Below are positions 50,483 through 58,725 of a DNA stretch of 64,000 nt, piece after piece (position 1 is the first letter of the stretch; each line of letters begins with the position of its first letter). Source of the DNA: Bdellovibrionales bacterium. GTDB taxonomy: Bacteria; Bdellovibrionota; UBA1018. A model generated the notes under the pieces. The model searched no databases. It had not been told where the DNA came from and worked only from the letters and a program-made list of their open reading frames with translations. The stretch lies in NCBI GenBank assembly GCA_018266355.1, contig JAFEAP010000005.1:1-64000 (forward strand), written 5' to 3'. Both the position numbers and the translations under genes were made by a program.

Positions 50483-51520
50483 TCAATTTTCAATCGGAGA
50501 GCGCGTAATGAGCACCCCCACCCCCGCTAAAACGAATAGGACAGCGAGAACCGTCCCCCACTCTTCGGATAACTCCCGGACTTCCCCGAGGGTAAAAAGG
50601 CCGCTCACCGTCCAGCCCACCCCCCGGTTTAGGAGCGCGATGGCCCACTGGAGAGCGGTCGGCGAGCCTCCCAAACCCGCCCAAATCGCCGCCCCGAAGA
50701 GCGCCGGATAGAACCCGAGCGCGAACGCCTCGACGGTCAGGAGGCTCAGCCCCGGAGTCGCCGGCGCGAATCGTCCGGCCGAAAAATCGAGAGGGAGAAC
50801 CGCGAGCCATGACCCGAGACTGAGCCACGCGTGCGCGGCCAGCCTCCCGGATCCCCGCCCTCGCGCGTAACCGTAGGCGAGGATCCCTCCGGCCCAAGCG
50901 GCCGCATAGTGCAGCTCTCCCGGCGCCCACTCCGCGAAAGTCCGTGAGGAGCCGAAACTCAGGAAAAAACCGAGGGCGGCGTCGAAGGCGAGCGCGACCG
51001 CGATCGGCGCGAACGGGCGAAGCCGATACCCGTAGCGACTCGCGAGCGCGCGCACGGCGACGAGCACGAGCGGACGGACGAGTCCGGGCCGAAAACCGGT
51101 GAGCGCGAAAACGAATGCCCAGAGGGCGAGCGGCGCTCCGGCGCGGACCGCGGCTCCGGCCCGCGGATAGACCGCGCGAAGGCCCCGGTCGACGAGAGCG
51201 GCGAGCAAGACGAGGTGGATTCCCGACGCCGATTCGAGGTGCACGAATCCGGCTTCGCGGACGGCCTCGCGCGAGAGGCTCGCCGTGCTTTCGTGGATCA
51301 GGAGTTTTCGGCCGAGACCGAGCGGATCGACGCCCTCGACGGCGAGCGCCTCGGAAATCCGGAGCCGCGCCGATTCGACCCCCGCGCGGAACGCGGGCAA
51401 CCCCGCGCGGGCCCGCTCCCATTCGAGCGCCGAGTAACACCCGTGGTCCGGCGTCCAGGCCCGGCATGCGGCCGTGGGTTGGAGTCGAATTTCCGCGAAG
51501 GCGCCGGGAACTTCCGTCAT
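50483..51520 (-). CDS. ComEC/Rec2-type competence membrane protein, short form
   Basis: This is a 345-aa polytopic membrane protein. After a soluble N-terminal part (about 1-85) it has the channel-domain landmark FVHLESASGIHLVLLAALV, which resembles the H-x-x-x-SG-x-H segment of ComEC, and about eight further helices. It lacks the N-terminal OB-fold region in recognisable form and the C-terminal metallo-beta-lactamase domain of full-length ComEC (about 700-800 aa). Presumed role: passage of single-stranded DNA across the inner membrane. It is divergent from the J-domain gene. Confidence 0.7.
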   Translation of the reverse strand: MTEVPGAFAEIRLQPTAACRAWTPDHGCYSALEWERARAGLPAFRAGVESARLRISEALAVEGVDPLGLGRKLLIHESTASLSREAVREAGFVHLESASGIHLVLLAALVDRGLRAVYPRAGAAVRAGAPLALWAFVFALTGFRPGLVRPLVLVAVRALASRYGYRLRPFAPIAVALAFDAALGFFLSFGSSRTFAEWAPGELHYAAAWAGGILAYGYARGRGSGRLAAHAWLSLGSWLAVLPLDFSAGRFAPATPGLSLLTVEAFALGFYPALFGAAIWAGLGGSPTALQWAIALLNRGVGWTVSGLFTLGEVRELSEEWGTVLAVLFVLAGVGVLITRSPIEN

Positions 51521-51572
51521 GAAATGCGCCTAGCGAAGTCCGCGCCGATCGCCGTAGAATGGGATCGACGCT

Positions 51573-52031
51573 ATGGATGAAACCGCCTCTACCCGCGAAA
51601 CGCTCGTGAACTGGCTTTCCGGTCATTTCGGCGTCCTGCAGATCGCGATCAGCGTGATCTTCATCCTCTTCTGGTTGAACGCGCGGAATCGCGCGGAGTC
51701 GAAAAGCGCATTCAAGCTCCGCGAGGCGGATCGCGGGCTGAAATTCAAACGCGGCGCGAACGAGACGGCCGCGGCGAACGCGCCGACGAAGAAAGAACCG
51801 CTCCGGCTGGACGGCATCGTGAAGGACGGCGCGCCCCACGAAGTCCTCGGCGTTTCGGCTCTGGCTTCCGAAGCGGAGATCCAGAAAGCGTACAAGGAAA
51901 AGATGAAGCGCTATCACCCCGACCGCCTCGGTCGGCCCGGTTCGCGGGAATGGGAGGAAGGCACCGCGATCGCGGAATCGATCAATCGGGCGCGCCTCGC
52001 GATGCTCGAAAGGGCGAAAAACCGTAAGTAA
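51573..52031 (+). CDS. Membrane-anchored J-domain protein
   Basis: This is a 152-aa protein. A single N-terminal membrane helix (FGVLQIAISVIFILFWLNA, about 19-37) is followed by a charged linker and a C-terminal J domain (about 88-150). The J domain has the HPD motif (KRYHPDRLG) needed to stimulate a DnaK-type Hsp70. It would recruit Hsp70 to the inner membrane. It lies 52 nt after the divergent ComEC-like start and 33 nt before comM. Confidence 0.85.
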   Translation: MDETASTRETLVNWLSGHFGVLQIAISVIFILFWLNARNRAESKSAFKLREADRGLKFKRGANETAAANAPTKKEPLRLDGIVKDGAPHEVLGVSALASEAEIQKAYKEKMKRYHPDRLGRPGSREWEEGTAIAESINRARLAMLERAKNRK

Positions 52032-52064
52032 CCGAATCGGCACGGCCTTCGCTCCGTCCGGGGC

Positions 52065-53621
52065 ATGAACCCCGAAGTCTTCACCCTCCTGAACGGACGC
52101 GTCCTCCCGCGCTGCCAAGAAATCGAAATCGCGTCGAGCCTCCAGATCCCCGTCTTCCAGATCATCGGCTTGCCCGGGCCGGAGGTCGCCGAGGCGAAAG
52201 ACCGGATCCGTGCGGCGATCGAGGCGAGCGGCTTCGAATTCCCGCGTCGAAAGATCATCGTGAACCTCTCGCCCGCGTCGGTGAGGAAGGAGGGCACCGG
52301 ACTCGACCTCGCGATGGCGATCGCGCTCTATCTCGAGGGCGAACGGATCGCGGGACGATCGCCCCCTTCGGTTTCGAACCGGATCTTCGCGTGGGGCGAG
52401 CTCGGACTCGACGGTCGCGTGAAACCGGTTCGTTCTCCCGCCCGCGCCCTTGCGGCCGCCGTCACGGGCCGGGCCGAGCTCATCCTCGTCGCGAAGAGCG
52501 ACGAAGCCCGTTTCCTCGAAACCGCGCGTACCCTCTTTCCTGAGGTGAAGTTCCCGCCCCTCGTCGGTCTCGATCATTTTCGGGAACTCCCGCAGGCCCT
52601 CGCCGAATCCCGGTCCGCCGAACACGATCCCCCTCGTCCCGAAACGACTACCGATTCAGATTCCGATACCGATTCCGTTTCAGAGTCTCTATCCTCCCCC
52701 CGATCCCACCTCCTCCCGATCGCTCGCACGACGGCCGAGCTCCTCCAGATCGCGGCCGCGGGCGCGCACCATTTCCTCCTCCTCGGCCCGAAGGGGGTCG
52801 GAAAATCGCTCGCGCTCGAGTGGTTTCTCGCGCTCCAACCCGCGCCGGATCCGGAAACGATCCGCACGCGCCGTTACCTCGCGGAGATTTCCGGACGGGA
52901 TGAAGAGGCGCCCGTGCGCCGGATCGGTACGCAGGTCAAGGCCGCCGCCCTGCAGGGTTCGTTCGCCGGCGGAGCCCTCCGTCCGGGCGAATTCTCGCTC
53001 GCGCACGGCGGAGTACTGCTCGCCGACGAGTTTCCCGAATGGTCTCGCGACGCCCGCGAAGCGCTTCGCGAGCCCCTCGAACGTCGGCGCGTGAGCCTTA
53101 CGCGAGTCGACGGCGTACTCGAACTTCCCGCCGATTTCGTCTTCGCCGGAAACGGAAACTTATGCCCTTGCGGCGGGCAGTCGACCGCGCCCGATAGCCC
53201 GACGACGACTCCGTGCCGCTGCCTCCCCACCGAACGGGCGCGCTACCTCGCGCGCCTCTCCGGACCGATCCTCGATCGCCTCGACCTCGTCGTGGAGCTG
53301 CGCTCGGGCATCGCGAACGATCCCGCCCGTCGAGCGACTTACTCCGACATCGCTCCTCCGGTGGCCCGCGCTCGCCGGAGACTCGTTCTTCGCTACGGCT
53401 TGCCCCCGGGAAAACTCCCTCCCGAGCGCCTCGAAGAAATCCTCGACGGAGCACCCGGCCTTCGCGAGCGACTCGACGCGATCCCCTTTCGAAGTTTCCG
53501 GGATCGCCACAAAACGCTTCGGATCGCGCTCACTCTCGCCGCACTGCGAGATCGCGAGGAGCCCGATCTCGACATCCTGCGGGAGGCGCGGGCACTGCGA
53601 ATCGAGGCCGGCCGGGCTTGA
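52065..53621 (+). CDS. comM: ComM/YifB family AAA+ ATPase
   Basis: This is a 518-aa Mg-chelatase-like ATPase. ComM drives branch migration during natural transformation. The N-terminal Lon-type domain (FQIIGLPGPEVAEAKDRI, NLSPASVRKEGTGLDLAMA) is followed by a low-complexity Asp/Ser linker (about 190-212). The AAA+ domain has Walker A GPKGVGKS, a LLADEFPEW Walker B-like block and a Cys cluster (CPCGGQ..TPCRC). Position beside a ComEC-like gene supports a DNA-uptake role. Confidence 0.92.
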   Translation: MNPEVFTLLNGRVLPRCQEIEIASSLQIPVFQIIGLPGPEVAEAKDRIRAAIEASGFEFPRRKIIVNLSPASVRKEGTGLDLAMAIALYLEGERIAGRSPPSVSNRIFAWGELGLDGRVKPVRSPARALAAAVTGRAELILVAKSDEARFLETARTLFPEVKFPPLVGLDHFRELPQALAESRSAEHDPPRPETTTDSDSDTDSVSESLSSPRSHLLPIARTTAELLQIAAAGAHHFLLLGPKGVGKSLALEWFLALQPAPDPETIRTRRYLAEISGRDEEAPVRRIGTQVKAAALQGSFAGGALRPGEFSLAHGGVLLADEFPEWSRDAREALREPLERRRVSLTRVDGVLELPADFVFAGNGNLCPCGGQSTAPDSPTTTPCRCLPTERARYLARLSGPILDRLDLVVELRSGIANDPARRATYSDIAPPVARARRRLVLRYGLPPGKLPPERLEEILDGAPGLRERLDAIPFRSFRDRHKTLRIALTLAALRDREEPDLDILREARALRIEAGRA

Positions 53622-53636
53622 ACTCCCGAGCGGAAC

Positions 53637-53653
53637 GGGGGAAGACATCCCCC
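53637..53653 (+). promoter_or_regulatory. Hairpin covering the ribosome binding site of the gene at 53654
   Basis: GGGGG (53637-53641), 7-nt loop AAGACAT, CCCCC (53649-53653), ending exactly one base before the ATG. The left arm holds the only Shine-Dalgarno-like sequence (GGGGGA). Folding would block initiation, as in RNA thermometers or protein-controlled leaders; the function is inferred. Confidence 0.45.
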
Positions 53654-54148
53654 ATGAAAATCTTGCGCCGGATCGTCACGAAAGCGTTCGTCCTCGCCTC
53701 GCTCGCCGCCCTCGCGGCCTCCCTCATGGGGACCGCTCCCGCCGGAAAGCCGCGCCGACCGGTCGCCGGAAGCACGATGCGCTTCGTGTTCCGCGACTTC
53801 GAAGGCCCGCGCGACATCGTTTGTCCGCACCGCCTCTTGAGCCCGGACTCCCCTTACGACTGGAAAGTCGAATGCTCGGACGGTTCACGGAAATTCGCCG
53901 AATACACCGCGCACGTCGCCCTGACCCTCTACGATCACACGACCGAGCCGAAACTCTCGGTCGAGATGCTCTACTGGCTTAACGGCTCCCGTCTCCCGAG
54001 CGAAGTCGGCTCGACGACGTGGTTCCATTTCGCCGAGAAATCGAACCTCCAGGGCGTGAGCATGTCCCAAACCGTGGAAAACGGGACCGCCGGCCTCTAC
54101 CTCGAAATCGGAAGCGCGGCGATCCGACTTTCGAAGTGGGCACGCTAA
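53654..54148 (+). CDS. Secreted hypothetical protein
   Basis: This is a 164-aa exported protein with signal peptide AFVLASLAALAASLMGTAPA. The mature part is a compact beta-rich sequence (MRFVFRDFEGPRDIVCP, VALTLYDHTTEPKLSVEM, TTWFHFAEKS) with one Cys pair (IVCPH and VECSD). A 5-bp GC hairpin covers its ribosome binding site. No family recognised. psd follows after 25 nt. Confidence 0.75.
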   Translation: MKILRRIVTKAFVLASLAALAASLMGTAPAGKPRRPVAGSTMRFVFRDFEGPRDIVCPHRLLSPDSPYDWKVECSDGSRKFAEYTAHVALTLYDHTTEPKLSVEMLYWLNGSRLPSEVGSTTWFHFAEKSNLQGVSMSQTVENGTAGLYLEIGSAAIRLSKWAR

Positions 54149-54173
54149 GCCGATCGGGTTAAACTAGAGGAGG

Positions 54174-55136
54174 ATGACCTCCTCCAGCTCGGCCGCCCCC
54201 TCCCACGGGCTGCCCATTTACGATCGCCGGCACCGACTGATGGTGACCGAGAAGATCTTCGGCGAGAGCGGCGTACGTCTGCTCTACGAAAATCCGATCG
54301 GATCGCTCGTCGAATCGACGCTCCTTTGCCGCCCGTGGTTTTCGAAACTCTACGGCGCTTACCAAAGCTCGCCCCTCAGCCGGAACGCGATCGAGGATTT
54401 CGTCGAGGCGTTCGAGATTCCGATGGCCGACTACGAAGCCGGCCCCTTCTCGACCTTCAACGCGTTTTTCATCCGTAAATTCAAACCCGGGCTCCGACCG
54501 TTCGAGGCGGAAGCCTCCCGCTTTTCGGCGCCCGCCGAAGGCCGTTACCTCGTCTTCCCGTCGGTGGACGAGGCGACCTCGCTTCCCGTGAAGGGTGCCC
54601 GACTGAACGGGCCCGCGCTGATCGGAGCCGACCTCGCGGAACGCGATCGACCGGAAGGACTCCGCGGCGTCGACTTGAGCGCCTTCCGCGGCGGACCGGG
54701 CTTCATCGCCCGCCTCTGCCCCGTCGATTACCACCGCTTCCACTACCCGGACGCCGGAAAGGTCGTCGCCCACGCGAGATTGCGCGGTCCGCTCCACTCG
54801 GTGAATCCGATCGCCCTCGCCCGACGAGGCGACCTCCTCTTCCGGAACGAGCGCGAAGTCACGATCCTCGAAACCCGGAACTTCGGACGCCTCGCCTACG
54901 TCGAAGTCGGTGCGATCTGCGTCGGCCGCATCGTCCAGAGCGGAAAAGGTGTCTCCGTCGGGACCGAATTCAAACGCGGGGACGAGAAGGGCTACTTCCT
55001 CTTCGGCGGCTCGACGGTCATCGTGCTCGGCGAACCCGGACGCTTTCGTTTCGACGCCGACCTCGTCGAAAAATCCGCGGCCGGTCAGGAATCCCTCGTC
55101 CGCCTCGGCGAGGGCCTCGCGAGCGCGAACGGCTGA
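54174..55136 (+). CDS. psd: Phosphatidylserine decarboxylase
   Basis: This inner-membrane enzyme makes phosphatidylethanolamine from phosphatidylserine. The 320-aa proenzyme has AFFIRKFKPGLRP, the Asp/His site DYHRFHYP, LHSVNPIAL and the self-cleavage motif GGST (S280 becomes the pyruvoyl group) in FLFGGSTVIV. The usual LGST reads GGST here, as in several bacterial members. It has the normal length for full-sized Psd. The phosphatidylserine synthase gene is not in the window. Confidence 0.93.
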   Translation: MTSSSSAAPSHGLPIYDRRHRLMVTEKIFGESGVRLLYENPIGSLVESTLLCRPWFSKLYGAYQSSPLSRNAIEDFVEAFEIPMADYEAGPFSTFNAFFIRKFKPGLRPFEAEASRFSAPAEGRYLVFPSVDEATSLPVKGARLNGPALIGADLAERDRPEGLRGVDLSAFRGGPGFIARLCPVDYHRFHYPDAGKVVAHARLRGPLHSVNPIALARRGDLLFRNEREVTILETRNFGRLAYVEVGAICVGRIVQSGKGVSVGTEFKRGDEKGYFLFGGSTVIVLGEPGRFRFDADLVEKSAAGQESLVRLGEGLASANG

Positions 55137-55480
55137 TTTTCGGCGCCGAAACGGGCCGCGACCGGCGCGAAACGACTCCGACCGTTCCGCTCGGCGCGGA
55201 ATCGCTCCTCCGAAACGCGCTAAAAACCGCCAGAATCACGGTCTTTCCTTCGAAGGCGCGAACGGGGACTGGCATACCCTTCGCAAATACGCCCCGCGGG
55301 GGGATCGTAAAAGTGGCCGGGAAAATCATGCTCCTTTTCGTCTTGTTCGCGCTCGTGCTGGGGGTAAGCGCCCTTTGCTCCGGTTTACCGGCGCCGGCCT
55401 AAAAGCCGCGTTCGGTTTTCGCCCGCCGGAACCTCAGTCCGGTGCGTGGCGATTGCGGGCGACCTAGGTCTCCACTCGGC
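55137..55480. other. Intergenic region after psd
   Basis: This 344-base gap between psd and the convergent membrane-protein gene holds one candidate small gene (55313-55402) and the strong terminator stem starting at 55457. I see nothing recognisable in 55140-55300. Confidence 0.4.
55313..55402 (+). CDS. Possible 29-aa small membrane peptide
   Basis: GTG 55313, about eight bases after GGGGGG, opens a frame encoding a short basic start (AGK), one strongly hydrophobic helix (IMLLFVLFALVLGVSALC) and a Pro/Ala end, stopping at TAA 55400-55402. It is typical in size and character of bacterial small membrane proteins or entericidin-like peptides. There is no homology support. Confidence 0.35.
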   Translation: MAGKIMLLFVLFALVLGVSALCSGLPAPA

Positions 55481-55491
55481 CTAGGTCGCCC
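55457..55491. terminator. Strong bidirectional terminator
   Basis: GGGCGACCTAGG (55457-55468) and CCTAGGTCGCCC (55480-55491) form a perfect 12-bp stem with an 11-nt loop. TTT follows on the plus strand. The stop codon of the minus-strand gene (55481-55483) lies inside the right arm, so transcripts from both sides end here. Confidence 0.75.
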
Positions 55492-56002
55492 TTTCATAAC
55501 GAAGCCGCCAGACGCCTTCGAGGAGGAGTCCGCCCGCCGCGAGCGCACCGAGGAGCCACGCGAGCGAGAATTCGAGGAAAAACTCGCCGTCCATGATCCG
55601 GAAAAAACCGAGCGAAAGGAGGACGATCGCGGTCAAGGTGAGCGACCGGTGCGAGCGGATCGTCCGCCACTCGGGACGCGTGAGCACCGTGGCGGCGAGC
55701 GCGAGACTCGTTCCGACGTAAAAGATCCCGCAAGCGGCGGGGCAGCCGAAGGCGCCGAGCCGCATGAACGCCTCCATGATGCCCATGCCCTCGCCGAAGA
55801 GCCGGAACCCGAACTGGGGACAAACCGAAAGCGTCCCGATCGAAACGACGGCGTGGATGATCCCGAGTTTCGCGAGCACGCGCGCGTAGCTCGGCTCGAG
55901 TTCCGCGCGCACGGCGCCGACGATCGCCTCTCCGAGCCGCGCGGGCGCGCGGTCGGTGGGATTGCGGGCTTCGTTTCCGAACTCGTGCCAGTCGTGCTTC
56001 AT
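55481..56002 (-). CDS. Cysteine-containing membrane protein paired with a sigma factor (putative anti-sigma)
   Basis: This is a 173-aa protein. A cytoplasmic N-terminal segment of about 40 residues (with RLGEAIVGAVRAELEPSYARV) is followed by four or five membrane helices. Conserved-looking Cys/His motifs sit at the membrane: SVCPQFGFRLFGEG and GCPAACGIFYVG. It overlaps the sigma-factor gene by 4 nt and is co-translated with it, as expected for an anti-sigma. It is not clearly NrsF; the paired cysteines suggest a redox or metal sensor. This assignment is inference. Confidence 0.65.
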   Translation of the reverse strand: MKHDWHEFGNEARNPTDRAPARLGEAIVGAVRAELEPSYARVLAKLGIIHAVVSIGTLSVCPQFGFRLFGEGMGIMEAFMRLGAFGCPAACGIFYVGTSLALAATVLTRPEWRTIRSHRSLTLTAIVLLSLGFFRIMDGEFFLEFSLAWLLGALAAGGLLLEGVWRLRYERAT

Positions 56003-56565
56003 CGTTTATCCCCCGTCGCGCGCGCGAGCCGAAGCTTCTCGATCGCGCGGCTGAATACTTTCCGCACCGAAACCGGCGTTTTTCCGAGCCGGACGGCGAT
56101 CTCCGCGTAGTCCTCCTCGTCGAAAACCCGGCTTCGCACCACCTCGACTTGCTCCGCGGAAAGTCCCTCCGCCCGCATCCGTTCGGTTTCCGCCGCGACT
56201 TCGCGCGCCGAATCGACGAGCGTCGGCTCCGCGCTCGCCACCCGCGCGAGGGCCTTTTCCGAATCCTCGGCGAGCGCTCCGAACGGAGACCGCGACCGTG
56301 CGCGACGCCCGTCGAGGACCTCCGACCGAGCGATCACGAAAAGCCACTGGAGGAGCGGATACTCCGGCGACCACTGGTCGCGCGCGCGATGGAACTTCAA
56401 CCAGATCCGCTGGAAGAGGTCCGCCCGGTCCGCTTCGTCGCGGACCCGCTTCACGAGGTATCCGTAAACGGCGTCCGAGTACGCGGCGTAGATCCGCGCG
56501 AACGCTTCGGCGTCGTCGCGCCGATAGGCCCGCATCCAGAGCTGGTCTTGGTCCGTCGCGCTCAT
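55999..56565 (-). CDS. ECF-type sigma factor, second in the window
   Basis: This is a 188-aa sigma factor. Region 2 is seen in DAEAFARIYAAYSDAVYGYL, ADRADLFQRIWLKFHRARDQW and PLLQWLFVIARSEVLDGRR. Region 4 is in GLSAEQVEVVRSRVFDEEDYAEIAVRLGKTPVSVRKVFSRAIEKL. The motif pair before the other ECF gene (GTAACTT-14-CGAATC) is not present upstream; GTAACCC occurs there instead, so the two systems probably read different promoters. Confidence 0.9.
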   Translation of the reverse strand: MSATDQDQLWMRAYRRDDAEAFARIYAAYSDAVYGYLVKRVRDEADRADLFQRIWLKFHRARDQWSPEYPLLQWLFVIARSEVLDGRRARSRSPFGALAEDSEKALARVASAEPTLVDSAREVAAETERMRAEGLSAEQVEVVRSRVFDEEDYAEIAVRLGKTPVSVRKVFSRAIEKLRLARATGDKR

Positions 56566-56672
56566 CGCTCCGCAGGTTCTCCGGTTTCGTCCGGTCCGGC
56601 AAGTCCCCGTCCATTCCCGGGTTACGCCGGAAGGGCACCGGGTGTGACCGGAAAAATACCGTTTGATATCGC

Positions 56673-57374
56673 CTAGATCGAAACCCGCTCCCAGCGGATC
56701 TCGCCGCGGCCGAGTTTACGGAGGATTTCGTTCGTGCGCGCGAAGTGCCCGTTTCCGAGGAACCCGCGATGCGCGCTGAGCGGCGACGGGTGCGCGGATT
56801 CGAGGATGAAGTGGCGCGGATCGCGGATGAGGAGTTTTTTCTTCTGCGCCGCCGATCCCCAAAGCAGGAATACGATCGGATTTTCGGAGGCGTCGAGGTG
56901 GCGGATGATCTCGTCGGTGAACGTCTCCCAGCCCTGCTCCCGGTGGGAGAACGCCTCGTTCGCGCGCACGGTGAGCACGGCGTTCAGGAGGAGCACGCCT
57001 TGGGCGACCCATCCGGACAAATCGGACTGCCCTTCGGGAATCGCGACGCCGAGCTCCTCGCGGATTTCCTTGAAGATGTTCTGGAGGCTCGGAGGCTTAG
57101 GCCGGAGCGTATTCGGCACCGCGAACGAGAGCCCGATCGCCTGTCCTTCGCCGTGGTACGGGTCCTGGCCGAGGATCACGACCTTCACGTCGGGTAGATC
57201 GAGCGACTGGATCGCGCGCAGGACGTTCTCCTTCGCCGGAAAGACGCGCGCGCCTGAACGGTGCTCGCCGACGAGGAAGCGTGTGAGCGATTTGAAATAA
57301 TCCTTCTCCGCCTCCGGCGCGAGCCGCTCCCGCCAGGCGGGAGGAAGATTTTCGGGAAAACCCTTCGGGCTCAA
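56673..57374 (-). CDS. ung: Uracil-DNA glycosylase
   Basis: UNG removes uracil from DNA. The protein has the catalytic GQDPYHGEGQAIGLSFAV (D71 from this start), LLLNAVLTVR and the HPSPLSAHRGF minor-groove loop. TTG 57374 is chosen: it overlaps the upstream stop by 4 nt (TTGA) and gives 233 aa, the normal family length. An ATG at 57422 would add 16 residues and overlap the upstream gene by 52 nt. Confidence 0.93.
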   Translation of the reverse strand: MSPKGFPENLPPAWRERLAPEAEKDYFKSLTRFLVGEHRSGARVFPAKENVLRAIQSLDLPDVKVVILGQDPYHGEGQAIGLSFAVPNTLRPKPPSLQNIFKEIREELGVAIPEGQSDLSGWVAQGVLLLNAVLTVRANEAFSHREQGWETFTDEIIRHLDASENPIVFLLWGSAAQKKKLLIRDPRHFILESAHPSPLSAHRGFLGNGHFARTNEILRKLGRGEIRWERVSI

Positions 57375-58180
57375 AACTTGAGCCCGAGTTTCGCGCTTCC
57401 GGTCGTCTCGCCGAACGCCCACTCGACCTGCGCCGAAGCGGCGAGGACGAGGAGGCGGAATTCGAACCCGAGGTTGAAGAGGAAGCTCGATTTCGAATAG
57501 TCGTAGGAGTTCGCCGTCGTGAAATTATAGATCGAGGCCGTGGCGGTGTTTTTTAACGTGCTCGACGTCGAGATCAAACCGAATCCGAGGTAAGGCTCGA
57601 TGAGGGGGAGTCGCGGGCTGAGCGCGAGCTCCGTGCGGAAGGCCTTCGAATCGAACTCGACGGTGTCGGCTACGCCGCTCGTGGTTTGGCCGTACTTGAA
57701 TTCGTTCTTCCCGTAACCCATCCGGAGGGCGGCGTTGAACGGGAGCCGGTCGTGGAAGAAAACGTCGGTGAAAGTCCACTTCGCGTTGAATCCGGTACGG
57801 ACCGCGGAGAAGCCCTTGATCGAAACGCGAGGGAGGAAACCGATTTCGGCGGCGATGCCGAGCGGGAGCTGGACCGTGCCGACGATGTCTCCCGCGGGGA
57901 GCGCCGAAATGTCCTGGCTATTCCCGTGCGCGCGCAGAACCTCGTTCACGTGCCCCGCGCTCGTCGCGTCGAAGACGAGGCCGAGGCCGAAGCCCCAGAT
58001 CTTCCCGTTCGCCGACGGCGGTTCGAGGCTGCGGAAGACGATCGCGTTCCCGAAGTTCTTCGCGATCGTGTCCGCCTCCGACTGGGTCAGATTCGTCAGC
58101 GTCGGCGTGTTGTCCGCGCGAGCGAAAGAAGGAACGAGGCCGAGGAGAAGGATACCGACGGACCAAAGGCGTAAGCGCAT
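57371..58180 (-). CDS. Outer-membrane beta-barrel protein, hypothetical
   Basis: This is a 269-aa exported protein with signal peptide VGILLLGLVPSFARA. The mature part has alternating amphipathic strands (IWGFGLGLVFDA, FRTELALSPRLPLIEPYLGFG, SSFLFNLGFEFRLLVLAASA). It ends GSAKLGLKF with a terminal Phe, the usual outer-membrane assembly signal. Probably 10-12 strands. It could be a porin-like or lipid-transport-type barrel; no closer family is recognised. It is coupled to ung by a 4-nt overlap, which seems accidental functionally. Confidence 0.8.
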   Translation of the reverse strand: MRLRLWSVGILLLGLVPSFARADNTPTLTNLTQSEADTIAKNFGNAIVFRSLEPPSANGKIWGFGLGLVFDATSAGHVNEVLRAHGNSQDISALPAGDIVGTVQLPLGIAAEIGFLPRVSIKGFSAVRTGFNAKWTFTDVFFHDRLPFNAALRMGYGKNEFKYGQTTSGVADTVEFDSKAFRTELALSPRLPLIEPYLGFGLISTSSTLKNTATASIYNFTTANSYDYSKSSFLFNLGFEFRLLVLAASAQVEWAFGETTGSAKLGLKF

Positions 58181-58219
58181 GTCCGCATGCTAAGCGGAAG
58201 GCGGGCTTTTCGTCTAGAA

Positions 58220-58234
58220 CCCCGAGAGCCGGGG
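58220..58234 (-). terminator. Short GC hairpin after the secreted protein gene
   Basis: CCCCG (58220-58224) pairs with CGGGG (58230-58234). On the minus strand it follows the stop at 58246 and is followed by TTCTAGACGAAAA, a weak T-tract. It may be an intrinsic terminator; the stem is short. Confidence 0.4.
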
Positions 58235-58245
58235 ACGCGCCGGGC

Positions 58246-58620
58246 TTAGAGCGACTCTTCGCAGCTCACGGAAAGCGTCGAGCCGCTGCACTCGTCCTGG
58301 ATCCGGATCGCGTAATTTCCGCGGCCGTAACGCACCAGCGTGCGAGTATAGCCGTTCCAAGCCGTGAGTTCCGGGAACTCGCTCTTCTCGATTTCGGCGA
58401 AGCCGAAGACGTTCGAGAGGCGCGAGACGTTCGCTTTGTTCGCGGAATCGCGGAGGGTTTCGACGATTTGATATTGGCCCCGGAGATCGGTCTCGCGAAT
58501 CTCGATTTTCACGAGGTCCGAGAAATGCGTCTCGCTGCAAACGACGACGACGCGGTCGGCGGCTTGGGCGAAGGAAGCGAGGAAAAGTCCGGTTACGAGG
58601 GCGAGCAGGGTGTTGCGCAT
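58246..58620 (-). CDS. Small secreted protein, hypothetical
   Basis: This is a 124-aa exported protein with signal peptide TLLALVTGLFLASFAQA. The mature part starts DRVVVVCSET and ends with a second Cys pair (DECSGSTLSVSCEESL), with beta-prone sequence between. In size, signal and Cys placement it resembles the gene product at 10350. AAGGAGA precedes the ATG. No family recognised. Confidence 0.72.
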   Translation of the reverse strand: MRNTLLALVTGLFLASFAQAADRVVVVCSETHFSDLVKIEIRETDLRGQYQIVETLRDSANKANVSRLSNVFGFAEIEKSEFPELTAWNGYTRTLVRYGRGNYAIRIQDECSGSTLSVSCEESL

Positions 58621-58657
58621 GATGAGCGTCTCCTTAAAAAGTGCCCCATCCGTAACA

Positions 58658-58672
58658 CGACGCTAAGCGTCG
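58658..58672. other. Small palindrome upstream of the secreted protein gene
   Basis: CGACGCT A AGCGTCG is a perfect 7-bp inverted repeat about 38 nt upstream of the start at 58620. It could be an operator or part of a terminator for the oxygenase gene that ends at 58726. Both readings are inference. Confidence 0.3.
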
Positions 58673-58725
58673 AACAAGCCCGTTCAGGCCCTAACCCAAT
58701 CCTAAAAATCGGCTGCGGAGCCCCG

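Noticed and set aside
52640-52700. Repetitive GATTC-rich tract inside comM as a CRISPR or tandem repeat
   Set aside because: It encodes the Asp/Ser low-complexity linker of ComM. Units are short and irregular, and the reading frame is intact.
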